A stretch of 64,000 nt of DNA from the NCBI GenBank assembly GCA_017893485.1, contig CM030361.1, positions 304,692,822-304,756,821 of the forward strand, given 5' to 3'. A program made the position numbers and the translations under genes. Below, piece after piece: positions 34,436-47,780 of this stretch (the first letter of the stretch is position 1; the number at the start of each line of letters is the position of its first letter). The stretch is from Hemerocallis citrina (taxonomy: Eukaryota > Streptophyta > Magnoliopsida > Asparagales > Asphodelaceae). The notes under the pieces were generated by a model. It ran no database searches. It was not told where the DNA came from and saw only the letters and a list, made by a program, of their open reading frames with translations.

Positions 34436-34960
34436 TGGTTTTTTATGGCTGTTCTTGAATCAACTTTTTGTTTCTTCATTGGGCGCTCTTCAATTGAGGA
34501 TTAGTTAAGGTGGTTATATTGATTGCATACTAATTTTATGATTATGGTTGTAACACCCCGCAAAATTGATTTATGACACCCTTTGTGTGTTACACACGTG
34601 TATTTTGTTTCGTTACGGGCAATATCTGTAATATATTTAGTACGGATATCATACGTATTTTGGATTTCGACTATTTATGCATTTTCCGTCTTCTCAAAAT
34701 TTGTTTGAGCCATCTCAAACATTAATTTTTAAATCTTTGTGTTTTTACTTGCACGTGTTATCGATGTACGTGTCAATTACGTATATTTTACCGTTACGTG
34801 TAATATTTGTATGTGTTTCAATTATTTATCTTATGACTTGTTTGAATCCATTTTATATACAGAAATTCATTTTCTCCTATTTTGATTAAAATGCGGTGCA
34901 CGTGTTTTCCATATACGTGTTCATTTCATTATTGTATATATATATACATATATATATATA

Positions 34961-36258
34961 GGAAAATGATCGAGTGAGAACTCTTTTGGTGAGAACCACG
35001 TGAGAACTTTTGTTTGGGACATTAGTTGAAAGATCTGAACCGTTCATTTTGATCTACACGACTCAACTAGTCCATGGATTAGAAATGAAGTCATTTGAGA
35101 AAGGGGTGGGCATCGGTCGGTATCCGACCTAATATGGACCATCCACCACCGATCCAAACAAAATCGGTTTTTTAATTTTTTCATCCGCAACCAATCCGAA
35201 CCTTAATTGGATCGATTTTCATCCAAGCCGATTAAGCTCGGTTTGGATTGGATTGGATGGTCAGTTTGGCGTGTTACTTTTCACCTTCAACATCATTCAT
35301 AATGTTGTTGAAATTTAAAAGATCAACTTCAATCAAACTTATGAAACAACCTCTTATTTGTTATTCAGAAATGAATTTAAAATGAAGATTTGTAAAACCA
35401 CAAGTTGTTAATGAATTTTGCATTAATTGTTTGAGATGATGACGTTTAAATGGGTGAGATAAACTGTTTTTTCACTTGCATACTTCTGTAATCTTAGTTT
35501 ATTATCATAAAAAAAACATCAATAACCATAGCTAATTGAATTTTAGCTACAATAAAAAAAGATTTAGAAAACAATTTCTGCTTGACTTGATTAAAGTAAC
35601 TACTAAATGTTACATCAACTTCATGATTCTATTAAGCCGGGTCACACTATAAATCAAGCATTTCTCAACAAAATAACACACAAGATTATGGACAATCAAA
35701 ACATAGATAGAACAACTGCTCGGTTTGTATTAAAAAAATTAAAGAAGACCGTTTGTATCTCCAAAAAAATGAGAAATGACTATTTGCATATTCAAGAAAT
35801 TAAAGGAGAACTATATTTTTTATGGACATATGCATAGAGGTATGGTCGGTTCGGTTTCATCGGTTATTTGAAAGCCTCATCCAACAACCGAACCGGTCCA
35901 GTTGGTTTTTGAAGATCAAGAACCGGACCAACCCAAACCCCTAATTGGTTCGGTTAAAAACCGGTTGGTTCGGGTTGGATTGGTTCGGATTGGTCGGTTC
36001 GGATAATAGTTGTCCACCCCTAATTTGAGATTCATTTGCCCATGTATTGAAGTGTTACAAATTGTGTGGTTGAAAAATCGTTATTTTTTATAGTGACATG
36101 ATGCATGGACAAATGAATACCAAATGACTTGATTTTATATTTGTAGACTAAATTAGTTATGTTAAACAATGTGAACGGTTCGGATTATCCATAGGATGGA
36201 TAGGCATGGAGTTCTCACGAAGCTTATCGTGAGAACGGTTCTCACCGGATCGCTACCC
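34961..36258. mobile_element. MITE inserted in (TA)n (Micron-like)
   Basis: The left end (GGAAAATGATCGAGTGAGAA) and the complement of the right end (GGGTAGCGATCCGGTGAGAA) are imperfect inverted repeats, both flanked by TATATATA tracts. This matches plant elements that target TA microsatellites. A hAT element (35101-36022) is nested inside; without it the MITE is about 370 bp. Confidence 0.65.
35101..36022. mobile_element. Non-autonomous hAT element, 922 bp
   Basis: Ends AAGGGGTGGGCA and TGTCCACCCCTA are inverted and flanked by an exact 8-bp duplication ATTTGAGA (35093-35100, 36023-36030), diagnostic of hAT. Subterminal CGGTTCGG/CCGAACC motifs are abundant. A 76-codon frame at 35607-35837 resembles nothing known to me. 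Confidence 0.85.
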
Positions 36259-37707
36259 TATATATATATATATATATATACATACATATATATGTATATA
36301 TAGTTAATGAAATATATTTTTCGTATGGTGTATTTCAATTATTTATAAACGTTTTTTCGTCGATAAAATCTATTTTAATATTTTTACGTGCGACGCACAT
36401 GTTTGCGGTGCACGTATTTGGGTATATTCATTTTCAAAATGGAATCCATGAAGTATACGTGTCTATTTTTATTTATGCATGAAAACTGTAATTTTTAATT
36501 AAACTAATTTTATATTCATATTATATATATAAACATATGTTTTAATTTAAAAATAAAAATAACTAAATATGTGAGGTGTATATAAAGCACGTGCACGTGA
36601 ACACGTGCAATGTGCACACCCCAAAGTATGCAGCCGTTGGATTTGGACTTGGTAAAGTGAGAGTGGGATTAGTGGAGAAAGTATAGGTTAGTGGGGTTAA
36701 TAAAAATTAAACTAAATTAATTTAACTAAATCCCCTTATAAAATAACCCCAATCCCATTTCTCCATCAGCAAAAGAAACCAAAACAAAAAGGAAAAAAAT
36801 GAAGTGCTGGCTGTCCTTGCTGTTGAAAACTTCGGTGGTGATTTTTTGCTTTGCTTTTGATAGATTTTTGGAGTTTTATGAAGGGGATTGCTTCTAGTAT
36901 GCTCATTTATGGGTGGGCGTCTTTTCTTATTTTCTAGATAGTATAGGTATTTTATGGTTGATTTTACTTGATTTAATGAATCCTACTAGCTAAATTGATG
37001 CATGTGTAGTGATAAAGAACGCTAAAAGTAAAAACTTCATGGAATTCATTGTATGCTAATGTGAAGCATATGAATTGATTGGTAGATTAGAATGGAGAAA
37101 ATTTAATCTGAAGCATGTATAGAATTGTTAGGCACAAATGAACAACTTGATTATTGTATGCAATTTTTGTGCCTCTTATAAATTGGTTGAAATTTTGAGT
37201 ATGAAATGTGAATAGATAGAAATGAAAAATTAGAGAATCATTTTGGGGTAGAAATAGTTGTAGTGGTACAAAGGGAAAGTGCATTAAAATTTGTAGGACA
37301 ATTAACTAATTGCATTTTATGTTATGATTCTTATAAGAGGAAGAAAGGAGTAATTTGAGATATTGAAGTTAATTCTCCATTAATGTGAATGAAATCAGTA
37401 AGATAATCATTTTTGGGTATGTATAGATACAAATTAATAGTACTAATTTGAAGAAAAGAGTTAGTCGCTAATAAATCAAATATTTATGTTTATATGTTTC
37501 TAAAGAACAATTTTTTACATAAAGTGGGATAAATACTCTTAATTATAATTAAAATCAGTAAGAGAGAAATTCTGGAATCTAGAACTTTATTTTTTATAAT
37601 ATCAATTTTTGGAAGAAGAATGAAATCAAAATTTGTTGAAAATGTAGAAAAATGAGATTTAACGAAGATGGAATACTTAAGGAATTAAACCCTATAGATA
37701 ATGTGAT

Positions 37708-37962
37708 CTGAGCTTCGGCTTAGTGGGTAGGCATTTGGAAGCGGCATTAACGGCGTGGGTTCGAATCGTGGGTCTGTCATTTGTGGGAGAAGAACTTTTC
37801 TTTTTTTAAAAAAGTCAGAGAAAGGGGGGGTTAAATACTTAAGTAATCAACTTCTCATTATATCAGTTAGGCACTTGGCCTTAGTGGCTAGCGCGTGCGT
37901 AGACGCACGTACGCCGCCATATGGCGCTCGACGGGGGTTTGGGTCTCGGGTTTGAAACCTGT
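37708..37962 (+). repeat. Paired tRNA-like modules in element C
   Basis: Module 1 (37708-37775): A-box-like GGCTTAGTGGG, B-box-like GGGTTCGAATCG. Module 2 (37870-37962): GGCCTTAGTGGC and GGGTTTGAAACC. Each is followed by a T-run. They lack full cloverleaf pairing, so they are not called as tRNA genes. Confidence 0.5.
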
Positions 37963-38644
37963 TGTGCACAAAAAGTGTTTCTTTTTGTATTTTTTTTTTG
38001 AGTTTTTGGGTTTTAAAAATTCACGAAAAATTGTATAAATACTTTGAAATAATATGAGAACATCTAAAAATATTTTTCACTGTTTTGGTGTATATTTGGG
38101 AGTTTTAAAGACATTTTCATCAATGTATTAAGGGAGTCCAAGTTGAAAATAAAGAAGATGTAGATATAATTATATATTTTGTAAATTAACTATAAAAATC
38201 AAAATGCAAGTTGAAAATGAAGGAAAGTTGGGAATAAATTGTTAATGAAATTGTGCATTAGAAAGTGATGAAATTGATTAAAGTAATTTGACAAGATTGG
38301 AGTCTAATATGAGAAAAGATTGTGTAGACTTGGTATCATGAGAGTGACTAGTTGATCGATTAATTAAAGAGTATTATTTATAAGAAATTTGATTGAAAAA
38401 TTTATGTAGAATGTGAATATAAGAGATGAAATATGTTGGCAAAAGATTGAATAAAAGAAATTTAATGAATAAGAATTCAAATGTGATAAAGATGAATTGT
38501 TGATAAAGATGTTTATGTTGAGGTTAGATATAATCAAATTAATCTCTAGAACGAGATGGTTGTTAGAATCTAGAGGCTAGGCGAGACCCTTAGAAACCGG
38601 CAGTTGTTATTAATGTGAATTTGAGAGCAAACCAGTGTGGATTG

Positions 38645-39850
38645 TGTAACGCCCCCGATCCCCGTTACCGGACATCCGTGACTCAACTAGGATCTTTGCA
38701 TTCAAATACATCTCAACACAGTAAATAACACGAAAATTTAAAAACTTTTATTGCCATCAGAGTTATTACATTATTAGTTACAAATATTATCGTCCTTGAA
38801 CAAGGAATACAAATTACATGATTCATTACATATTTTTACAAATAATCAGACTCCTCTTGCGAGGCTAACAGCGGTCTTCCAAACTGGTCACTACCGAACT
38901 GGTCACTACCGAACTTCCGTTGGATGGTCGATCTACTTTCTTGGGACTTGCTCCTCGGCTTGTGCCTTCAGCCGCGCGACTCTTGTTATTTCTGCATCAG
39001 CTCGAAAGGTAGGTGAGTATACTGTTCCTCCACTTGGATGCTCTGCTGGTCTTGGTTCTCCTGCACTCGCGACTCGGTATCCAGTACCTAAATGAGTGGG
39101 CACGTCAGTACTTCTGCTGACGCAAAGCTGATAAGAAAATAGCGATCTTTAACTTGCACACCCAAAAATCATCTTGAAATGGAAAAAGAAATATGCATCC
39201 TAATCTCCTAATGTTTGTGTAAGCCATAACCTATAGTCTAATGCATAATACAGAGTACAGACATGGATGCACTTAATCTAATGTTAGCAAGACTCTGGAT
39301 ACGCTTGCATTCCATACTACATGTGTCCAGATCAAGCCATTCCTCCAGTTTCAGGGATTTGAACCCTCGCCAAGCAAACATTCCCCTATTGTATTCTTCC
39401 TGTTCCTGATAGATACAATCGGGGCTGGTGAATCCTGCAGTTATTACTGCTAAATACAAATACAGTGGTGTCTTGTTGCCACTAGTGCCCCAAATCAAAT
39501 CATACCAAATGCCTGTGACGAACTTACAGATATACAATTGCATATCTATGGTACCGAAGATCCATGGTACAGCAGCCCCATGGTCCGTTCGTGTCCACAC
39601 AACATAAGAACATGACGGTCTCGAAGGTCTAAAAAACCCCTACCCGACAGGAAGCTCCCGTTCTTACCATGACACTTCAGGAATCAACAGTGCGAGATAC
39701 GCACAGCAGCACGTATTCCTAATGACAGGAAGAGACAACCCTGGTTAACACCGCCTAGTGCTACTCTTAGAACGAGTCGGATTATAGGGAATCACCCCTA
39801 ACATCAATCCGCTCTTCAAGAGAAAAAGTAAAGGAAACTTAATAAAATAC
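38645..39850 (-). mobile_element. LTR-like element E (TGTAACGCCCC type), partial
   Basis: It begins TGTAACGCCCCCGATCCCCG. It contains, in reverse orientation, the module seen in A and B: CATACTACATGTGTCCAG, a GGGATTTGAACCCTCGCC block and CACGTCAGTACTTCTGCTGA. The other end was not found before element F begins. Confidence 0.45.
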
Positions 39851-40559
39851 TGTAGCGCCCCGAATTTTCAATATTATATCTCAGAAATACATGGCACAAT
39901 TTCCAAAATCAACTTCAATGTAATCATAAACATAGCAACCAAATAGAGGGAAAATTAAAACTTTTCATGACATCAATTGTTTACAAAGCACAACGGAAAA
40001 TAAAACACCTTAAATTATATTTCTTTCTTTTACAACATATTCTTTTACAATTTACATAAGCGCTATTATCATTCTACCACAAGCATCCAAATCCCAAGCT
40101 ATATGCACCTACCTGTAAAACATGATGTTAGAGATAATTCTAACCCCAAAAACTACAGGGGTCAGCCATAACGGTGTGAGTGACATAAAAATAAATGCAA
40201 CATAAATAAAACATAAAGCATAGAGTCATAACCAACATATATTAACACCAAGAATAAAATGAAATAAGAAATAACAATAAGTAAAACATGAAAACATCAA
40301 GTGAAACTAGACTAAGTGTCAAGTGTACAAAAACAGAAAAACACATGCATAAAACCAGGTCAAGAAAACATCAATGCTATATGCTGACTCTCTAATGCAT
40401 ACTTGTCGGATTTTATGCATCCCATACTACATAGGTCCGGTGCAAGCCCTTATTGATCTCTACTTGATAGGGTTAAATCCCTCTCTATGCAACTAATCCT
40501 ACTATGATGACTACTACGAGATTTAGACATTTTACAAATATTGGTTCTCGTCCTTGGAA
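39851..40559 (-). mobile_element. LTR-like element F (TGTAGCGCCCC type), partial
   Basis: It begins TGTAGCGCCCCGAATTTTC. It carries CCCATACTACATAGGTCCGG and AGGGTTAAATCCCTCTC, the reverse of the conserved block in A and B, and is cut by the RTE LINE near 40560. Confidence 0.45.
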
Positions 40560-41736
40560 TACTGGAGGCATACGATGAAACTTTAGGAGAGAGTAATCGA
40601 ACATAGAATGAGACTAGAAACAATAGTGTATGAGAATCCGTTTGGATTTTTGCATGGCAGGTCAACAATAGAAGTAATTTATGTACTGAATAGACTTATG
40701 AAAAATTTAGAAAGAATAAGACAGATCTATATATAATGTTTATAGATCTAGAAGAAGCTTATGATAAAGTCCCAATAGACAATATGATGGGTGTTAAATA
40801 ATAAAAGAGTAACTATTCGGTATATTGATGTGATTAAGGATATATACGAAGGGTCATTCACCCCAATTAGAACAACAACATGAGAGAGTAGTGAATTTTC
40901 TATTACAGTAGATTTACACCAAGTTTTGGCTTTAAGCCCCTACCTCTTTGCTTTAGTGATGGATGAATTGACGCAAAGAATACAAAATGAGGTTCCTTGG
41001 TATATGCTTTTTGTTGATGATGTTGTCTTAATAGATTAGGCTAGAGTAAATTAGAATTGTGGAGAGAAATTTTGGAAGCTAGTGGCTTTAGAATAAGAAC
41101 TAAAATAGAGTAGATGGAGTGTAATTTTAGCGATATTCGGAACACAAATGTGGAAGTAGTGAAGCTCGATGGTCGAGATACTAATGCAATGTACTAATCT
41201 TACACAAATGTTTTTTGTTTTTCGATATTTATGCTCGATTATACAAAGAGATGGGGAGATTTGTGAAGATGTTATACATAGGATCGAAGCGGAGTGGGTT
41301 AAGTGGAGAAATGCTAATGGTGTTTTGCGTGATAAACATATACTTTTGAAGTTGAAGGAATATTTTTATAGGACGACTATTAGATCAGTCACCAGTGATG
41401 ATATATGGAGCAGAGTGTTAGGCAACAAAGAAACATGTCCAAACAATGAGCGTAAGGGAGATGAGGATGTTGAGATGGATGTGTGGTAAAACTAGGAAAG
41501 ATATAATTAGAAACAAGTATATACAAGACATGGTAAAGGTAACTCTGATCTAAGATAAATTAAGAGATAATCGTCTCAAGTGGTTTGGACATGTCACACG
41601 TAGACCTAGTAGGGTCCGTTAGAAAGAGTGATTTAATAAATATTGAGGGTAGAGTTAGGGTAAGGGAAGACTTAAAATCATTACTTGGGTGGAAATTGTA
41701 AGGAAAGATATGTTAGCTTGTGGCCTTGCAGAAGAT
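40560..41736 (+). pseudogene. RTE-type LINE ORF2, decayed, 5' part
   Basis: Conceptual translation, with several stops and frameshifts, gives plant RTE reverse transcriptase blocks in order: HTMKL, ERVIEHRMRLETIVYENPFG, FIDLEEAYDKVP, a YLFALVMDEL-like stretch, FVDDVVL (catalytic), IEAEWVKWRNANGVL and LKWFGHVTRRP, ending RKDMLACGLAED. Element D is inserted exactly there; the LINE resumes at 49281. The plus strand is coding. Non-functional. Confidence 0.85.
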
Positions 41737-43312
41737 TGTAGTACCCAGAGTTTCACACATTGGAAGCTCGTGACACTTACCCAGAATCTTTACTTCGGTG
41801 AGTACACAATACAGAAAATCACTGGAAATTAGAAACTTACAATGCATATGCTTTCCGCAGCTCGAGTTCCCTGCTCCATGAATAGCAATCCTTCAACTAG
41901 ACAAATGTGGGCACATCAGTTGAATACAGCTGACGCAATGCGGATGAAATCTGTAATTTCCAAAATCCTCAACAACCAATATTTGATGCAGAAAAAAATG
42001 TGAAAGTCAAATCACAAGTGTCAGCGTATGCTATGCTCTAGAGTCTAATGCACAAACCTAAAATGCACAGGATGCTGCTACTCTAATGCAAACTTGATTT
42101 GGAAATGTATGCATCACATACTACATACTCCCCAAATCGAGTTCGTATTCTCCAGATGATAGGGTTCAATTTCTCGCCATGCATCATACTCTTGTACTCT
42201 TTCTTGTTTTTGACATTCATCTGGTGACTGGTAGAGTCTGCAGTACATGCGGTCAATTTCTGCTTTTGCAGTCAGATCGTGGTCCTTCACCACTCCGAAC
42301 AGCAGTGATCACTCTGTTCGTTCAGATCATGGCCCTTCTCCACTCTGACAAGAGCGTGATCCCTCTCCATTCCCGGCCAAGCAGGTGATCATTAGTTCTG
42401 CCGAAATTATGGTCCTTTTCCACTTCTACCCCTACCCAAAGTTATCCTGAACACAAAGCGAATCGTAAGGCCACTTCTACTCCGCCAAGAGACTTAGAGT
42501 TACACTCTTGCTCCTTATTTGTATTGATAACCCAGAACATAGACGGAAACCTAAGGGTCCACCCCCTAAGTTCCGACAGGACTTGCGACTTACGTCTGCA
42601 TCCCGTTCTTATCACTAAGTTTCAGAAATTAACAGTCGAGACCACGCCGCACGTGTCCTAGACGAGACAACGCCACACATCTCCTTGATAGTTGAGTACA
42701 CACCCAACTAGTGTCTGTCCTTACCAATCATGAGTCATACTACTTAGGACTTATCCTTTACTATTTATACAACTTAGGTCAAATTCTCATCTGCTTAATT
42801 CCTTCATTAATTACCACTTACTTCTTCATACTAACTTCACAAGTTCTTCCACTACTACAAATCACATTCTCTCACTAATTAAATATAATGTTTAGTTAGT
42901 ACAACTAACTCCCATATTTTCAAGTTACTACATTTATTATGAAGCTATTCTTAATTCAACCATGCTCCCACGTATTAATCTCATTTCTTATTAGGAATTT
43001 GTGCTTACTAACTCCTTCAATTTTCTTACTAGTATATCAATTCTAACATGAATAATTCTATTTAAGAGATTTTCTTTTACTAACATGTTAGTACTCAAGG
43101 TCAAATCTACACTTAGCTCCTAACATAAACTATGCTTACTAACCATGGATAATTGGTGAGCAATTAGGTTACTAACAAGATCAAGTCTATATTTTCAACT
43201 TTCTAACTTCTCACTAATAAGGCCTTCTAGCATTTTTACTTTACTAATTTACTACCATACTAATCTATTTAACTTACTAACATGAACAATGTTAATATTG
43301 TTAACATGCTTA

Positions 43313-43660
43313 TGTAGGTCCCGCCACAAAAGTGGTGTCTCTTCCGAAGCATGGTGTCTTTTCCGAAGAGTGGTGTCTCTTCCGAAGCATGGTGTCTTTT
43401 CCGAAGCGTGGTGTCTCTTCCGAAGCATGGTGTCTTTTCAAAAGCATGGTGTCTCTTCATGGTGTCTCTTCCCCTCCTATAAATACTCACTATTTTCTTC
43501 ATTTGGAGACACACTCAACTGAAGAGAAAAATAGAGATTGATAGCCACAGAGAGCTTATAAAGAATTGAGAGTTTTTGTAAATCTTTTGAGATTGAGAAA
43601 TAATATTTGTGTTGTTTTCTTCTCAAATTTATCTCTGTTGTTTTTCTCCCGATCCTAACA
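43313..43660 (+). repeat. 5' LTR of copia element
   Basis: TGTAGGTCCCGCC to GATCCTAACA. U3 contains tandem 19-bp repeats (43331-43470), then TATA box CCTATAAATACTC near 43476. Confidence 0.95.
43331..43470. promoter_or_regulatory. 19-bp tandem repeats in copia U3
   Basis: Six units of TGGTGTCTCTTCCGAAGCA alternate with a TTTTCC form, making a 38-bp dimer, followed by two shortened units, all within 150 bp upstream of TATA. Tandem U3 repeats act as stress enhancers in Tnt1 and Tto1; that role here is inferred. The same array is at 47799-47938. Confidence 0.7.
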
Positions 43661-43662
43661 AG

Positions 43663-43674
43663 TGGTATCAGAGC
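43663..43674 (+). promoter_or_regulatory. Copia primer-binding site
   Basis: TGGTATCAGAGC two bases after the 5' LTR, complementary to the 3' end of plant initiator tRNA-Met. Confidence 0.9.
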
Positions 43675-43715
43675 GAGGTTGAGTTGTTGAGTGTCAAAAG
43701 CCTTTGCAGATCAAG

Positions 43716-46700
43716 ATGTCGATGGAGGAATCAATATCATCATCATCATTTGGAGCCATGATCAAGCTTACTGCCACCAACTATACACTTTGGAGACCTC
43801 GGATGGAAGATCTCCTAAATTGTAAAGATCTCTTTGATCCTATTGAGGAGAAGGGAGAGAGACCTGAAGCTACCAATGAGGCGGACTGGAAGAAGATGAA
43901 CAGGAAAACGATCGGTCAGATTCGACAGTGGATCGATCACAGTGTCTTCCATCATGTTGCCCAGGAGACGGATGCTTTTGCCCTTTGGAAGAAGCTGGCG
44001 GATATGTACCAGGCCAAGACAGCTCGAAATAAGGCCCTGCTGATGAGACGGTTGGTGAACCTGAAGCTACAGGGAGGAACTTCTGTAGCAGAACACACCA
44101 GCGAGTTTCAGAGCCTGGTGAATCAACTATCTTCAGTGGAGTTACCACTTGAAGATGAGTTACAGGCACTTCTACTTCTCAGCTCTCTTCCAGACAGTTG
44201 GGAGACATTGGTGGTCTCCCTCAGCAACTCGGCTTCGACTGGCAATCTTACCATGTCTATGGTTAAGGATGCCCTATTCAATGAGGAAGCTCGGAGAAAG
44301 GACGTTGGCACAGAAGTACAAGCCTGCGTCACAGAAGTCCGTGGGAGACAGCGAGAGGAAGATCGAGGAAGGTGGAGGGGCAGGAGCCAAAGCAGAGGCA
44401 GATCGAGAGGCAAATCAAGTGATGGGAGGAGGCCTGCATACAACTGCCATCACTGTGGCAAACCAGGCCACATGAAAAGAAATTGTTGGAAGTTACAAAA
44501 GCAAGGCGGTCAGGGAAGGTCACAACCAAAGAAGGAAGGAGATGCACAAGTCACAGTACTAGAAGATGTGGCTCTTTGCTCTCATGAGGATGAGACATGC
44601 CTCCATGTGTCGAATCAGGGCGTAGAATGGGTGGTAGATACTGCAGCATCTTGCCATGCCACTCCTCGAAAGGACATCTTCACGACGTACAAAGCTGGAG
44701 ACTTTGGCTCGGTGAGGATGGGCAATTCTAGCTTTGCTAAGATTGTCGGAATTGGTGACATTCGGATGCAGACTGATGCCGGGTGCACAATCACACTGCA
44801 GGATGTTCGCCATGTACCTGAACTTCGACAAAATCTTCTTTCGGTGAGAGCCCTAGATGAAAAGGGCTATGATAACCGTTTTTGCAATGGCTCGTGGAGG
44901 ATGCTGAAAGGTGTAATGGTGATCGCTCGTGGACATCTCTGCAGCACTTTGTACAAGACTCATGTGAAGATCAATGTGGAGAGTCTCAATATTGTTGAAC
45001 ATGAAGCTTCGCAGAAACTGTGGCACCAGAGACTCGGTCACATGAGTGAGAAAGGTTTATCAACCTTGATGAAGGAAAATCTTATCTCCATTACCAAGAA
45101 TGCAGAGCTTCAACCTTGCAACAGCTGTTTATTTGGCAAGCAGCGAAGAGTCTCTTTTAGTTCCTCTTCGACAAGGAGATCAGAGTTGCTCAGTCTGATA
45201 CATTCTGATGTTTGCGGTCCCATGGAGGTGGAGTCGCTAGGCGGTAACAAATACTTTCTGACATTTATTGATGATGCTTCTCGGAAGGTGTGGGTGTATT
45301 TTCTGAAGACAAAAGATCAGGTCTTGGAAAGCTTCAAATCATTTCATGCCATGGTAGAGCGCGAAACGGGGAAGAAGCTGAAGTGCCTCCGCTCAGATAA
45401 CGGAGGCGAGTATACATCCAGGAGTTTTGATGCCTATTGCAAGAGTCAGGGCATTCGGCACGAGAAGACGGTTCCACGTACCCCGCAATACAATGGGGTA
45501 GCAGAAAGGATGAACCGAACAATCATGGAAAGAGTCAGAAGTATGCTCAACACAGCTAAGCTGCCAAAGCCATTTTGGGGAGAAGCTGTTCGCACCGCCT
45601 GCTACTTGATCAATCGTTCTCCATCAGTCCCGCTGAATTTCAACATCCCGGAGAAGAAATGGACCGGCAAAAACCCCTCCTACTCTCACCTGAGGACATT
45701 TGGATGTCTGGCTTATGCACATGTCTCAAAGGAGCTCAGGCAGAAGCTCGATGCGAGAACCACTCCATGCATTTTCATAGGCTATGGAGACGAGGAGTTT
45801 GGATACAGGCTATGGGATCTAAAGACGAAGAAGCCCATCAGAAGTAGAGACGTGGTGTTCCATGAAAATCAGACATATGGGGACACTGAAAAGCCTACAA
45901 TTGCTGAATGTCCTGTCAGTACTCAGGACTTTGTTCCAGATACAGTACCAGTACAAGCTGCCGCAGATGATGATGTGTCTGAACAAGAACTAGAAGCAGA
46001 ACCAGAGGAGGAGGAAGAAGGGATTGATGAGCCTGGGGAGCCGCAACCTTTCACAGCTGCAGAACCAGTACAAGATAATGATACACCGCCTGAGACGAGT
46101 GAGCCTCAACTACGTAGATCTGAAAGAGGCCATGTTCCGTCTACTAAATATTCAGAATCAGAGTACATTCTTCTTACTGATGAAGGGGAGCCAGAGAATT
46201 TCTAGGAAGCATTATCTCATCCAGACAAAGACAACTGGCTGCACGCTATGCGGGATGAGATGGAATCTTTAGAGAAGAACCAAACCTACGATTTGGTTAA
46301 GCTTCCAGGAGGGAAGAAGGCACTAAAGAACAAGTGGGTATTCAAGCTCAAGAAAGATGGCAGCGGAAAGGTGGTGAAGCACAAAGCTCGGCTAGTGGTC
46401 AAAGGATTCCTTCAGAAGAAAGGCATCGATTTTGGTGAGATTTTTTCTCCAGTTGTAAAGATGACTTCAATCCGAGTCATGCTCGGATTAGCAGCTAGCC
46501 TAGACTTGGAGCTTGAACAAATGGATGTGAAGACTGCATTTCTTCACGGTGATCTGCATGAAGAAATTTACATGGAGCAGCCAGAGGGATACGAGGTTCC
46601 AGGGAAAGAGAATCTCGTATGTAAGCTGAAGAAGAGTTTGTATGGCCTCAAGCAAGCACCAAGGCAATGGTACAAGAAGTTTGATTCATTCATGGTGAGT

Positions 46701-47747
46701 CAAGGCTATAAGAGGACTGCTGCAGATCAATGCGTCTACATTCAAAGGTCCCCTGATGGAAATTTCATTGCACTGTTACTATATGTCGATGACATGTTGA
46801 TCGTCGGACAAGATGCAGTGAAGATCAGACAGCTGAAGATAGAACTCTCTAAGGTCTTTGATATGAAGGACCTTGGGCCAGCTCAGCAGATTTTAGGTAT
46901 GAACATCTCTCGAGACAGAAAGGCCCGAAGATTGTGGTTATCTCAAGAGAAATATGTTGAACGGGTGATCAAGCGATTCAACATGGAGGGTGCCAAGCCA
47001 GTTAGCATCCCACTGGCTAATCATTTCAAGTTGAGCAAGAGTTCGTGTCCCTCATCCAGGAAAGAGATCGAGGAAATGGAAGTTGTGCCTTATTCTTTAG
47101 CGGTTGGAAGTCTGATGTATGCAATGGTGTGTACGAGGCCGGATATTGCACATGCAGTGGGTGTGGCAAGCAGATTTCTCTCCAATCCAGGAAATGAGCA
47201 TTGGGAGGCTGTTAAGTGGATTCTCAGGTATCTTAAGGGTACCTCAAAGATATGTTTGTGTTACGGGGGAGCTGATCCGGTTTTGGAAGGCTATACAGAT
47301 GCAGATATGGCCGGAGATCTTGATGGTAGAAAATCGACTTCTGGTTTTATCTACACTTTTGCAGGGGGGGCTGTGTCATGGCAGTCAAGGTTGCAGAAGT
47401 GCGTTGCACTATCTACGACAGAAGCAGAGTACATTGCTGCCGCTGAAGCTGGCAAGGAGATGTTGTGGTTAAAGCGATTTCTACAAGAACTCGGGATCAA
47501 GCAGAATGACTACAAGGTACATTGTGACAGTCAGAGTGCTCTGGATTTGAGCAAGAATTCAATGTACCATTCCCGAACAAAACATATTGATATTCGCTAT
47601 CACTGGTTACGCGAGGTGATGGATCAACAATTGTTGAAACTAATGAAGATCCACACGAAGGAGAATCCAGCAGACATGTTGACAAAGATTGTGTCTCGGG
47701 AGAAACTAGAGTTATGCAGAGACATAACTGGAATGGATGAGAGATGA
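43716..47747 (+). pseudogene. Copia gag-pol, one nonsense codon
   Basis: One frame of 1,343 codons from ATG 43716 to 47747, interrupted only by TAG at 46203-46205 (codon 830). Domains: gag (NYTLWRPRMEDLL), CCHC knuckle (CHHCGKPGHMKRNC, about 242), aspartic protease (WVVDTAASCH, about 305), GAG-pre-integrase (LWHQRLGHMSEKGL), integrase (HSDVCGPM, RSDNGGEYTS, NGVAERMN for D-D-E), stop, RT (WVFKLKKDGSGKVVKHKARL; YVDDM about 1023), RNase H (GYTDADMAGD; HIDIRYHWLR). The stop falls between integrase and RT. A CAG-to-TAG change would explain it. The rest is intact, so inactivation is recent. Confidence 0.95.
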
Positions 47748-47780
47748 CGATTGGTGCAGTTGTGGCGTGAGGGGGAGAAT

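Larger units (their letters stand above)
34549..38644 (+). mobile_element. Giant LTR-like element C (TGTAACACCCC type), incomplete
   Basis: It begins TGTAACACCCCG and shares architecture with elements A and B (51-57 kb): a 5' AT-rich part, a TATA region (CTTATAAAATAACCC near 36735), then two tRNA-like modules, then AT-rich sequence. It is interrupted by DNA transposons at 34961-36258. Its right end was not found; sequence related to A stops near 38644, where element E begins. Probably a solo LTR or internal-deleted gypsy element. No coding capacity. Confidence 0.55.

Noticed and set aside
42179..42388. Small open frame in element D
   Set aside because: Non-coding LTR-like sequence; no homology, and its relatives A and B lack the frame.
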